From Saprospiraceae bacterium (GTDB lineage: Bacteria > Bacteroidota > Bacteroidia > Chitinophagales > Saprospiraceae), in the NCBI GenBank assembly GCA_020631405.1, contig JAHDHH010000043.1:1-35843 (forward strand): a stretch of 35,843 bases of DNA. Direction: 5' to 3'. Every line of letters begins with the position of its first letter. Positions within the stretch are counted from its first letter, which is position 1. A program made the translations under genes and the position numbers. A model generated the notes under the pieces. The model worked only from the letters and a program-made list of their open reading frames with translations, made no database searches and was not told the origin of the DNA. Positions 15,888 to 23,863 of this stretch are shown here, piece after piece.

Positions 15888-16648
15888 AAATCACCATACT
15901 AGGCACCGGCACTTCTCAAGGAGTACCAGTCATAGGCTGTAATTGCGACACGTGTACATCACCATGGAAACAAGACAAACGTACACGTTCATCAATAGTC
16001 ATCACCAAAGGTGACTTTTCTCTACTCATAGACACTAGTCCAGACTTAAGGGCACAATTTCTTATTAACGACATTACAGATATTGATGCTGTCCTCTACA
16101 CTCACGAACACAATGACCATGTGGTAGGGTTTGATGACTTAAGACCCATCACTCTTTTCCTAAACAAAAATGTAGAAGTCTATGGAGAAAAGAGAGTACT
16201 TGATGATATCATACGTAAGTATCAATATATCTTCAATAAGTCATACCCAGGTGCCCTTGTAGCCATACCAACAGAAATCACTGAAGACTCCAACATCCAA
16301 GTAGGACCATTCCTAGTCAAACCAATAAGGGTTATCCATGGCAATCTACCCATTCTCGGATATAGGATTGACAACTTTGCTTACATCACAGATGCTAAGC
16401 AAATAGCTCACAAGGAAATGGAAAAATTAAAAAACCTTGATGTCCTTATCCTCAATGCACTAAAACATTCAAGTCATTCTACCCACCTAAGTCTTGAAGA
16501 AGCAAACGCCATTGTTGAAGAGCTAAAACCAAAACAGACCTACTATACCCACATCGGCCATCAAATGGGTCGTCACTTTACCATCAATGCTACTTTGCCT
16601 TCTAATATTCAATTAGCAGTTGACAATCAGACTATAGAATTAGCTTAA
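15884..16648 (+). CDS. PhnP-like metallo-beta-lactamase-fold hydrolase
   Basis: 254 residues beginning with an unusual TTG that overlaps the previous stop codon. The N-terminus LGTGTSQGVPVIGCNCDTC (cysteines at 19, 21 and 24) is the PhnP-type zinc-knuckle preceded by the first strand of the MBL fold. The metal site HEHNDH lies at residues 74-79, and later histidines in 'RVIHGNLPILGYR', 'LKHSSHSTHLS' and 'THIGHQMG' complete the two-metal centre. PhnP of E. coli is a cyclic phosphodiesterase of phosphonate breakdown; no phn genes are present here, so the substrate is probably another phosphodiester. Soluble and cytoplasmic. Widespread in Bacteroidota as a single-copy conserved hydrolase; its physiological role is not settled. 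Confidence 0.88.
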   Translation: MKITILGTGTSQGVPVIGCNCDTCTSPWKQDKRTRSSIVITKGDFSLLIDTSPDLRAQFLINDITDIDAVLYTHEHNDHVVGFDDLRPITLFLNKNVEVYGEKRVLDDIIRKYQYIFNKSYPGALVAIPTEITEDSNIQVGPFLVKPIRVIHGNLPILGYRIDNFAYITDAKQIAHKEMEKLKNLDVLILNALKHSSHSTHLSLEEANAIVEELKPKQTYYTHIGHQMGRHFTINATLPSNIQLAVDNQTIELA

Positions 16649-16677
16649 GATTTGAATTAATTGTATATTTCGGTCTG

Positions 16678-17652
16678 ATGAGAAGTTATATACCGTTACC
16701 AAGCTTACTTTTCGCATGTGCTTTTCTGTTTGCCAGCAAGCTCTTCTGCCAGCAAACTCCACAGTATTCTATGTCAAATCTAAACCTCTATCAAGACAAT
16801 GTTGCCTTCGCAGGGTTTGAAGAGAATCTGAATATCTATACTTTCTATCGTACTCAATGGCAGGCTATCCAAGGCCAACCACGTCAATTTAATCTCAATG
16901 CTACCCTGCCAATGCATATCTTACGCGGAGGAGTAGGAGCTTCTCTAGAATCATATACAAATGGTGCTGAGAATATTTCTACCGTAGAAGTAAGTTATAA
17001 TCGAATTCTCGCCACTCCCTACTTTAAGTATAGCGGTGGTGCATCAATTGGCATGAGCCAAGTGACTATTGACCAATCTAAGTTAATTACCCCTGATGGA
17101 ACATATGTGGGTTCTTCAATTGACCACAAAGATCCCAGATTGAATAACACCAAACAATCTGCACTGTATCCTCAGTATAGCATCGCAGGATTCCTGTCAC
17201 ACAATGTTTTTGACATTGGCGTATCCGCCTCGAATATTATTCAATCAACGAATTCGATAGAAAATATTACTTACACTCAATCATTGAACATAGATTTTGT
17301 TGGAATCTATTATTTGCCAATAAAATATGGCTATGTCCTAGAGTCTGGAATTGTTGGTAGGACTAACTTTGATAATCTTCAAGTTGATTTGTTTTCTGTA
17401 CTTAAATATGGCAACATTTTTGGAGGATTAAGTCTAAGAGGGTTCTCGCAAAACTCTTTTGAGTCAATTTCTCTAATGGGAGGAATTAAATTTGACGAAA
17501 AGTATACTATAGCCTACAATTATGACGTTTTGATTGGACGTTTAGGAGCAATAAGTGACGGAAGTCATGAAATAATGTTGAAATATAATTTTGAAAAAGA
17601 GATAAACACAGGTCTTCCACCGAAGACAATGTACTCTCCAAGAAATTTGTAA
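16678..17652 (+). CDS. porP: type IX secretion system outer-membrane protein, PorP/SprF family
   Basis: 324 residues with a signal peptide ending near KLFCQQ. The family hallmarks are present: 'PQYSMSNLNLYQDNVAFAGF' at the mature N-terminus, 'YRTQWQAIQGQPRQFNL' (the YR.QW....G.P..F/ pattern), 'VGASLESYTNG', and repeated amphipathic strands to the end, including 'YPQYSIAGFLSHNVFDIGVS'. PorP/SprF proteins are 14-strand-like outer-membrane barrels that work with the T9SS, often in handling or anchoring secreted adhesins. Here it lies immediately upstream of gldK in the classic porP-porK-porL-porM-porN order, which supports a core T9SS role rather than a paralogue dedicated to one adhesin. It lies 29 bp after the PhnP-like gene, so transcriptional read-through is possible. 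Confidence 0.9.
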   Translation: MRSYIPLPSLLFACAFLFASKLFCQQTPQYSMSNLNLYQDNVAFAGFEENLNIYTFYRTQWQAIQGQPRQFNLNATLPMHILRGGVGASLESYTNGAENISTVEVSYNRILATPYFKYSGGASIGMSQVTIDQSKLITPDGTYVGSSIDHKDPRLNNTKQSALYPQYSIAGFLSHNVFDIGVSASNIIQSTNSIENITYTQSLNIDFVGIYYLPIKYGYVLESGIVGRTNFDNLQVDLFSVLKYGNIFGGLSLRGFSQNSFESISLMGGIKFDEKYTIAYNYDVLIGRLGAISDGSHEIMLKYNFEKEINTGLPPKTMYSPRNL

Positions 17653-17757
17653 ACAGATCAAGTTAGAGCTCACTAAATTTAATTTCGGACTATAAACAAA
17701 ATGTTGTTTTTAAAATTAAAATGCTTACATTCGAAGGAATAAAAATATTGTGAATTA

Positions 17758-17789
17758 TTGCGGATTCACGGATTTGAAAATTATATTTA
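17758..17789 (+). promoter_or_regulatory. possible promoter of gldK
   Basis: TTG (17758-17760), 21 bases, then TATATTTA (17782-17789), one mismatch from TAnnTTTG, about 40 bases before the ATG at 17829. It lies in the 176-bp gap between porP and gldK, the largest gap in the T9SS block. Confidence 0.3.
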
Positions 17790-17828
17790 CCATTCCTTTG
17801 AAAAAAATCTTTGGAAAAACACTGTAGA

Positions 17829-19067
17829 ATGAAAAATTTTGGATTGTATTTTGTTGCCCTTCTGGGTTTAACAATCATGTTATCTTCTTGCGGAAGAGAA
17901 GAGTCAGGTGACTTAGTCGGAGTCATGGAAAGACCATCTTGGACAGGGATTAACCCTTATGGTATGGTTTACGTTCCTTCGGGAACACTACACATTGGTC
18001 AATCAGATCAAGAAACATTCAGTACATACTCTCAGAAACCAAAAGCTATCTCAATACAGGGATTCTTCATGGATGATACTGAAATCACAAATAATGAATA
18101 CAGACAATTTGTTCAGTGGGTACAAGATTCACTAGCTCATGCCGAAATGGGTGACTTCATTACTGATGACTATGGTAATGATAGAATAGACTGGGAATAC
18201 GAGTTAGATTATACAGACGAGACTCTTGACGGTTTGTTTTACCAAGGAGACATGGTGCTCAATGGAAAAAGAGAAATAGATACAAGACAGCTTAACTACG
18301 AATACCAATGGGTAGATTGGAAAAAAGCATCTTCTAGAGAAGAGCAAGTAAGAGCTAATCTTATCGAAAAAGACGAAGCCAATGTTTACCCAGATACTTT
18401 AGTATGGATTAGAGACTTCTCTTATTCTTACAATGAGCCTATGACAAGAAACTACTTCTGGCACCCAGCATTCGATGACTATCCTGTGGTAGGTGTCAAT
18501 TGGAAGCAAGCTAAGGCCTTCTGTCACTGGAGAACAAAATACTGGAATATGTATAAAGGGGCTGAACAGCCTAACTCTGAAGAATTTAGACTACCTACAG
18601 AGACTGAGTGGGAATATGCCGCTAGAGGAGGTAGAGATATGGCTCCATACCCATGGGGTGGATATTACATGAGAAATACAAAAGGCTGTTTGTTAGGTAA
18701 TTTCAAGCCAGGTAGAGGTAACTATCCAGAAGATGGTGGATTCTACACTGTTAAGGCTGATGCTTACTTCGCAAACGACTACGGTCTGTACAACATGGCA
18801 GGTAATGTTTCTGAATGGACTGAGACAGCATACCACCCTAATGCATATGCACATGTACATGATTTAAATCCTGACCTCAAGTATGATGCGGCTGAAGATG
18901 ATCCTGAAGCTTTCAAGAGAAAGGTAATCAGAGGTGGATCTTGGAAAGACATTGCCTATTACTGCCAGACAGGCACGAGACACTGGGAATATCAAGATAC
19001 AACTAAGTCATATATTGGCTTCAGATGTGCTCTTACATTCTTAGGAAGATCAATTAATGACTTTTAA
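17829..19067 (+). CDS. gldK: T9SS ring lipoprotein GldK/PorK
   Basis: 412 residues from the ATG at 17829, preferred over a TTG six codons upstream because it gives a proper lipoprotein signal with lipobox MLSSC (Cys21). The rest is one SUMF1/formylglycine-generating-enzyme-like domain: 'GMVYVPSGTLHIGQSDQE', 'IQGFFMDDTEITNNEYRQFV', 'PVVGVNWKQAKAFCHWR', 'RLPTETEWEYAARGG', 'GLYNMAGNVSEWT', 'VIRGGSWKD' and 'YIGFRCAL'. In GldK/PorK this fold is regarded as structural: with GldN/PorN it forms a large ring under the outer membrane of the type IX secretion apparatus. An insert between the first and second conserved blocks (about residues 90-200) is rich in charged and aromatic residues, as in other GldK proteins. 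First gene of the gldKLMN block. Confidence 0.95.
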   Translation: MKNFGLYFVALLGLTIMLSSCGREESGDLVGVMERPSWTGINPYGMVYVPSGTLHIGQSDQETFSTYSQKPKAISIQGFFMDDTEITNNEYRQFVQWVQDSLAHAEMGDFITDDYGNDRIDWEYELDYTDETLDGLFYQGDMVLNGKREIDTRQLNYEYQWVDWKKASSREEQVRANLIEKDEANVYPDTLVWIRDFSYSYNEPMTRNYFWHPAFDDYPVVGVNWKQAKAFCHWRTKYWNMYKGAEQPNSEEFRLPTETEWEYAARGGRDMAPYPWGGYYMRNTKGCLLGNFKPGRGNYPEDGGFYTVKADAYFANDYGLYNMAGNVSEWTETAYHPNAYAHVHDLNPDLKYDAAEDDPEAFKRKVIRGGSWKDIAYYCQTGTRHWEYQDTTKSYIGFRCALTFLGRSINDF

Positions 19068-19200
19068 TTAGTTGGATTATCTCATCTTATTTAACAACTC
19101 TCAATAATTAATGGATACTCTGTGATTAGCTAGCCAAGCTATGCTCAATCCTTACTTATTATAACTAAATTTCAAATCTTAAACTTAAAATCAAATACAC

Positions 19201-19761
19201 ATGAGCTTTGTAAAATCAAAAGGATTTAAATATCTAAAAAACCTTGTAATTGGATTAGGTGCTGCAGCAGTAATGATTGGAGCATTAGGGAAGATCAATA
19301 GTGAGCCTTGGGGAGGTACTATGATTACAATTGGATTATTAGTAGAAGCATTCTTATTTGCTATGCTAGGAATTCTAGGACCAGAAAAAGATTACTACTG
19401 GGAAAAACTATATCCAGGATTAGATACATATAATACTAAAATTTCACCTTTGACTGAAGGTGCTGGAGGTATGCAAGCAGATGGTACTCAACAGAAATTA
19501 GATGGTATGTTAAGCGAACTTCAAGGAATGTCTAAGAGCTTAGGTTCATTAAAGGCTCTTCAAGAAGTTGACTTCTCTGAAACTGGTGAGCAAATTAAAA
19601 CTATGGGTAACTTCTACTCAAGAATGAACGACGCGATGTCTTCATTAAATGAAACAGTGGAAGATACTAAATTATACAAGGAGCAACTTGGATCACTTAA
19701 CAGAAACCTTTCTTCATTAAATGGTGTATACGGAAACGTATTATCTGCATTTAAAGGGTAA
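19201..19761 (+). CDS. gldL: T9SS and gliding motor inner-membrane protein GldL/PorL
   Basis: 186 residues. Two transmembrane helices lie at about residues 13-30 and 39-60, followed by a Gly/Gln-rich linker and a coiled-coil-prone cytoplasmic tail ('DGMLSELQGMSKSLGSL', 'MSSLNETVEDTKLYKEQLG'). Glu49 in the second helix (LLVEAFLFAMLG) matches the membrane glutamate shown to be needed for proton-driven function of Flavobacterium johnsoniae GldL. GldL forms a pentamer around a GldM dimer and uses the proton gradient to power secretion and gliding. Preceded by a 133-bp gap after gldK and followed 45 bp later by gldM. Within that gap I see only a TAAATTTC sequence near 19166 as a weak -7 candidate. 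Confidence 0.95.
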   Translation: MSFVKSKGFKYLKNLVIGLGAAAVMIGALGKINSEPWGGTMITIGLLVEAFLFAMLGILGPEKDYYWEKLYPGLDTYNTKISPLTEGAGGMQADGTQQKLDGMLSELQGMSKSLGSLKALQEVDFSETGEQIKTMGNFYSRMNDAMSSLNETVEDTKLYKEQLGSLNRNLSSLNGVYGNVLSAFKG

Positions 19762-19806
19762 TTGTCACAGTTCTATCAAATTTCATAACTAAAAAAAACA
19801 TAGAAT

Positions 19807-21375
19807 ATGTCAATACCTAAGGAACCGCGTCAACTGATGATTAACGTAATGTACCTTGTACTTACTGCGATGTTGGCGCTAAACGTTTCTGCAGAGATAT
19901 TTAATGCCTTTAAACTAGTAGATAAAGGTCTATTAAAATCAAATGCATCACTCGATCAAGCAAATAGTCAAATGCCTGCAATCATTGCAAAAGGTGCTAA
20001 GGCTAAGTCATCATTGCAGCAATATGCAGACAAAGTTGACCCTATCAGGGATTTGTCTTCGTCTTTACATGACTATATCCAGAACATCAAAGATACTATG
20101 ATTGTAGCCACTGGTGAATATGTAGTTAACTCTGAAACGGGAGAAACTACAGACGAACTGATGGGAAAGAAGGACTTCGATATTACTACACGATATCTTG
20201 TTGGAGAGCCTCAAGCAGATGGTTCTGTAACTGGTGAAGGTGAGAAACTTAAAGCTAAATTAATGGCTTACAAAGCTTCTATCCTTGAGTTAATAGATGA
20301 AGAGGATAGAGAATCTTTTGAAAAAGAGATAGCTGTAGCTGTTGATGAAGATACATGGCAGAAAAAAGGAAAGAAGTCATGGTCTCATATGAACTTTGAC
20401 CACATGCCACTACAAGCTACTTTACCAATATTTACTAAGTACCAAAATGATGTGAAAGCTACTGAAGCTGCAGCATTGAATTACCTTTCAGGAAAAGTTG
20501 GTACTAGTGAGGAATTAGTCCTTAACAAATTCACAGTTGTATCAGCACCTGAGAAGAGTTATGTGATTAAGGGAGAGAAGTACACCACTGAAGTATTTTT
20601 GAGTGCATTCGCAGGTGGTGACTCTAAAACTAAAATTGGTATCAGTGTAAATGGTCAAAGCTTAAGAACTGATAAGGATGGTAAAGCTATCTTTACTGAA
20701 ACTGCAAGTAGTTTAGGGAAGAAAACACTAAATGCAAAAGCTACTGTTACTAACCCGGTAACAGGACAAACAAAGACTTACTCTAATCAATTCTCATATG
20801 AGGTTGGTGAAAGATCAGGAACTATCTCGGCTTCTAAGATGAATGTATTTTACATTGGTGTTGACAACCCAGTAGAGGTTGCAATTGCTGGTGTGAATAG
20901 TAATAACATCTCAGTGAATATGTCTGGAGGTACTATTTCAAGAGCTGGAGGTGCTTGGAGTGCTAGAGTTAGTAAGCCAGGAACTGCTACTGTAACAGCT
21001 AGCGCAGACGGTTTTACCAAATCAGCAGAATTTAGAGTAAAAAGAATACCAGATCCAGTACCAAAATTATCTAAGTCTAGAGGTGGAGGAATGGGAAGTG
21101 GAGAATTCAAAGTGCAGCCGGGTGTATTCCCTGTGTTAGAAAACTTTGACTTTGATGCAAAATGTGATATCGCTGGATTTAGAGTGGTAAGAGTACCAAA
21201 AAGACAAGATCCACAAGTAGTGGTAAACAGAGGAGGAAGGTACTCAGGAGAGGCATCTTCTTTGATTAAAAAAGCTACTCCAGGAGATAGATACTTCTAC
21301 GAAGATATTAAGTGTAAGTGTCCCGGTGACCCTGCACCTAGAGATATTGGTAGTATGGTATTTAATATCAAATAA
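19807..21375 (+). CDS. gldM: T9SS and gliding motor protein GldM/PorM
   Basis: 522 residues. The N-terminus PRQLMINVMYLVLTAMLALN carries the single transmembrane helix; Arg8 in this stretch aligns with the conserved Arg9 of F. johnsoniae GldM, which pairs functionally with the GldL glutamate. A helical region with 'NASLDQANSQMPAIIAKG' follows, then three or four Ig-like periplasmic domains ending with 'CDIAGFRVVRVPKRQDPQ' and 'RYFYEDIKCKCPGD', typical of GldM_C. The protein spans the periplasm as a dimer and transmits motor movement from GldL to the GldK/GldN ring. Part of the tightly packed gldL-gldM-gldN unit, with 45-bp gaps on both sides. Confidence 0.95.
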   Translation: MSIPKEPRQLMINVMYLVLTAMLALNVSAEIFNAFKLVDKGLLKSNASLDQANSQMPAIIAKGAKAKSSLQQYADKVDPIRDLSSSLHDYIQNIKDTMIVATGEYVVNSETGETTDELMGKKDFDITTRYLVGEPQADGSVTGEGEKLKAKLMAYKASILELIDEEDRESFEKEIAVAVDEDTWQKKGKKSWSHMNFDHMPLQATLPIFTKYQNDVKATEAAALNYLSGKVGTSEELVLNKFTVVSAPEKSYVIKGEKYTTEVFLSAFAGGDSKTKIGISVNGQSLRTDKDGKAIFTETASSLGKKTLNAKATVTNPVTGQTKTYSNQFSYEVGERSGTISASKMNVFYIGVDNPVEVAIAGVNSNNISVNMSGGTISRAGGAWSARVSKPGTATVTASADGFTKSAEFRVKRIPDPVPKLSKSRGGGMGSGEFKVQPGVFPVLENFDFDAKCDIAGFRVVRVPKRQDPQVVVNRGGRYSGEASSLIKKATPGDRYFYEDIKCKCPGDPAPRDIGSMVFNIK

Positions 21376-21420
21376 TAACACGGTTGACCCAGTAAATCGA
21401 TACCTTAAAACTTAATTGTT

Positions 21421-22287
21421 ATGAATTTTAAATATTTCTTTTCCGCAGCACTCTTATTAATTAGCAGTGCTACCCTATTAGCTCAAGACGATAGAGAAAT
21501 CAAGGAGTCTGGAGTACTACTTGAAGATATCTACATTGATGATGTAGTGAATAATACCCTCGTAGAAGAGAGTATGGTCTTAGAGTATGAGCCAGTAAGA
21601 GAGGCTGATATTGCATGGAAGAAAAGAATTTGGAGAATCATTGATACTAGAGAGAAGATGAATCTTCCTTTTAGATATCCTAATGAGCCATTTTTCAATG
21701 TATTAAGAAACATTGCTGAGAATGGTGACATTGCACTGTTTAGAGATGAGTTCTTTAAAGAGCCAATGACAATGGAAGAAATCAATGGTACGCTTAATAA
21801 GATTGATACAGTCGTTACATTCGACTATGAGACTTATGAGGAGAAAATCCAAATAGTTGAAAATACAATCAACTGGGAGGATATCAAACAATTTAGACTT
21901 AAGGAAATCTGGTACTTTGATGAAGAAACTTCTAGAATGGATGTAAGAATCATTGGATTCTCTCCAATCCTAGATGAAATAGATTATGATACTGGAGAAT
22001 TGAAGTATTCATTACCATTGTTCTGGGTTTACTATCCTGAGGCTAGAAAATATCTTGCTAAAGTGAGAGTAAACAATGAGGATAATGATATGGCTCCAAT
22101 GTCTTGGTATGATCTATTCGAAAATAGATTCTTCTCAAGTTATATTATTAAAAAATCAAACTCTTTAGATTTAAGAATTAAAGATATGTATGATGGATAC
22201 GACCAAGCTGGTGTTGACAGATTAATGGAATCTGAAAAAATCAAAATGGAATTATTCAATCTAGAGCATGACCTTTGGACTTACTAG
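21421..22287 (+). CDS. gldN: T9SS ring protein GldN/PorN
   Basis: 288 residues with a signal peptide ending near TLLAQ. The mature protein has the GldN pattern: 'SMVLEYEPVREADIAWKKRI', 'WRIIDTREKMNLPFRYP', 'FWVYYPEARKYLAKVRVNNE', 'NDMAPMSWYDLFENRFFSSY' and 'LMESEKIKMELFNLEHDLW' near the end. GldN binds GldK to form the periplasmic ring attached to the outer membrane. It closes the porP-gldKLMN series, and a strong terminator follows 24 bp after its stop. The acidic, aromatic-rich C-terminus is intact and of the expected length. Confidence 0.95.
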   Translation: MNFKYFFSAALLLISSATLLAQDDREIKESGVLLEDIYIDDVVNNTLVEESMVLEYEPVREADIAWKKRIWRIIDTREKMNLPFRYPNEPFFNVLRNIAENGDIALFRDEFFKEPMTMEEINGTLNKIDTVVTFDYETYEEKIQIVENTINWEDIKQFRLKEIWYFDEETSRMDVRIIGFSPILDEIDYDTGELKYSLPLFWVYYPEARKYLAKVRVNNEDNDMAPMSWYDLFENRFFSSYIIKKSNSLDLRIKDMYDGYDQAGVDRLMESEKIKMELFNLEHDLWTY

Positions 22288-22310
22288 TCTAATCTAGAGT
22301 AAAGCTATAA

Positions 22311-22346
22311 AAGCCTTCAAGATGTAATTCTTGAAGGTTTTTTTTA
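22311..22346 (+). terminator. rho-independent terminator of the T9SS operon
   Basis: CCTTCAAG (22314-22321) and CTTGAAGG (22330-22337) form a perfect 8-bp stem with an 8-base loop, preceded by AA and followed directly by eight T residues (22338-22345). It lies 24 bp after the gldN stop codon. Confidence 0.9.
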
Positions 22347-22369
22347 TACACCAAACTATTGTGTATAAA
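22343..22369. repeat. second inverted repeat next to the gldN terminator
   Basis: TTTATACAC (22343-22351) and GTGTATAAA (22361-22369) are a perfect 9-bp inverted repeat with a 9-base spacer. It abuts the T-run of the gldN terminator, in the 241-bp gap between converging gldN and the 22529 gene. Either strand could form the hairpin. The minus-strand copy has no good U-tail, so it is not a clear terminator for the glycosyltransferase operon. The remainder of the gap (22370-22528) shows no gene or further clear element. Confidence 0.45.
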
Positions 22370-22528
22370 GGAAAACTTAAACACCATCTCGCTTTGGATA
22401 CTATTAAACTAGATCTAAACTCTCTTTATAGTATACACTGTTTTATACAGCCTACGCAACCTTGCATAATCATAAGATGGTCTAGCTTTAACCCTATTTA
22501 AGGAACTTACTTGAATGACTTTCTCTCC

Positions 22529-23863
22529 TTATTTACTGATACTTACTCCATATTGTTTTGGCTTATAAAAAACTTCATACCAAGCATATATTCCCACTAT
22601 CCCATATTCAGCTATTAAGCATATGGCAACCTCATCTGTAGGCTGGAATTGATAAGCACTGTAGCTTAAGAATACCAAGTATGACCAAAGTATTGGAAAC
22701 CTATACCTAGAGAGTACACAGAGCAAAACCAACGTAGAAAGATACCACGGATGGATGGTTGTAGATAATAAGAGATAGCAAGCAAATATGAGTGCTGATG
22801 ATGCTAGTAAACTCCTATAGTTTGTATAATGTTCTTTCTTGGCTGAATAATAGACTATCAAAGAAAAGGCTATCAAGGCTAATCCAGGGCCAAGTATCCT
22901 AATCTGATTATATGTAGTGAGCAAGATGCCTAATTCTCGAAGCAAGTAGTAAACACTAGCATTGAATTCAAACTTTTGAAAGTACAGGTTAGTACTTGAT
23001 AGTATCGATGAAAAATGCCCTTGCAACATTAGGGCAAAACTGCCAATAGTCACCAAAGCAGCAGGAATGAAAAATCGAAACCCTCTCTTTATTCCTAAAT
23101 AACAAAGCAATATAGGACCAAATACTAATGGCACCAGTTTTGTACTTATCGCCAACCCATAAGATAACCCAGCTAGCTGCAGTCTATTCTGCTTCAACAA
23201 GTAGTACATTACCGCAAGAAACATCAGCATCAAAGCTTCGAAGTGGAGGTTTCCACAAAGTTCAAGGATGATCAACGGGTTCAACGCATAAATTAGCACC
23301 CGACCTTTGTCAATATTCAATAAGTCACATAACCTAATTAGCACAAGTAGGGTGATCGCCTCAGAAAGCAAAAAGACAACTTTAAATATCACATTTGGCT
23401 CAATGACCTGTGGCGATATACTAGCCAACCAAAATACAACTTGACAGATGGGTGGATAAATTGTAAAATACTCTTGCGAATTAAGCAATGGATAGAGATC
23501 TAAGTAATATTGAGACAATCCTTCTGTATCCATCAGTTGACTAGGTGTAAGCTCAAAAGGATTTAATCCATCATGCCAACACATGCCATCCCAAATAAAT
23601 CGATAGATATCATCTGATAGATTAGGAAAACATAACAACGTCATCACCCTTGCTGCGATAGCAATTCCAATGCCTATTTGAACACCTCTTTGTGACAAAG
23701 GTCGAAACACAAACAAGCTATACACTCCAAACAACACACTTACGCCAATCATCAATTGAGTAAACTCTGATTGACTTACTTCTGTAAATAGGAAATACAA
23801 CACTCCCAAGAAACTGAGTCCAAGAATGCCCAACCAACTATCTGGAATATTAACTTGTTTCAC
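22529..23863 (-). CDS. multi-pass membrane glycosyltransferase, GT-C type (GT87/DUF2029-like)
   Basis: 444 residues with roughly ten to twelve hydrophobic segments. The motif SDDIYRFIWDG after the second or third helix, with 'GLNPFELTP' shortly after, is the catalytic-loop pattern of GT-C mannosyltransferase-like enzymes (acidic pair DD plus NPF). 'YALNPLIILELCGNLHFEAL' and 'GLAISTKLVPLVFGP' are also typical of the GT87/DUF2029 group. These enzymes transfer a sugar from a polyprenyl-phosphate donor on the outer face of the inner membrane. It starts with GTG whose G is the last base of the preceding TAG stop, so it is translationally coupled to the GT2 gene upstream. Donor and acceptor are unknown. 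Confidence 0.82.
   Translation of the reverse strand: MKQVNIPDSWLGILGLSFLGVLYFLFTEVSQSEFTQLMIGVSVLFGVYSLFVFRPLSQRGVQIGIGIAIAARVMTLLCFPNLSDDIYRFIWDGMCWHDGLNPFELTPSQLMDTEGLSQYYLDLYPLLNSQEYFTIYPPICQVVFWLASISPQVIEPNVIFKVVFLLSEAITLLVLIRLCDLLNIDKGRVLIYALNPLIILELCGNLHFEALMLMFLAVMYYLLKQNRLQLAGLSYGLAISTKLVPLVFGPILLCYLGIKRGFRFFIPAALVTIGSFALMLQGHFSSILSSTNLYFQKFEFNASVYYLLRELGILLTTYNQIRILGPGLALIAFSLIVYYSAKKEHYTNYRSLLASSALIFACYLLLSTTIHPWYLSTLVLLCVLSRYRFPILWSYLVFLSYSAYQFQPTDEVAICLIAEYGIVGIYAWYEVFYKPKQYGVSISK

Noticed and set aside
16678-17652. PorP-like protein as a helper of the giant adhesin (SprF role)
   Set aside because: SprF-type genes normally sit next to their adhesin; this one heads gldKLMN, nearly 9 kb from the giant gene.
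17811-17828. TTG start giving six extra residues on GldK
   Set aside because: The extra residues spoil the n-region of a good lipoprotein signal; the ATG at 17829 gives the usual GldK start.
17829-19067. GldK as an active formylglycine-generating enzyme
   Set aside because: The SUMF1-like fold in GldK/PorK is a structural ring component, and its position between porP and gldL fixes the identity; no sulfatase gene is nearby.
19068-19200. Short TAGCT/AGCTA inverted repeat near 19130 as a terminator between gldK and gldL
   Set aside because: Only 5 bp of stem with no following T-run; too weak to call.
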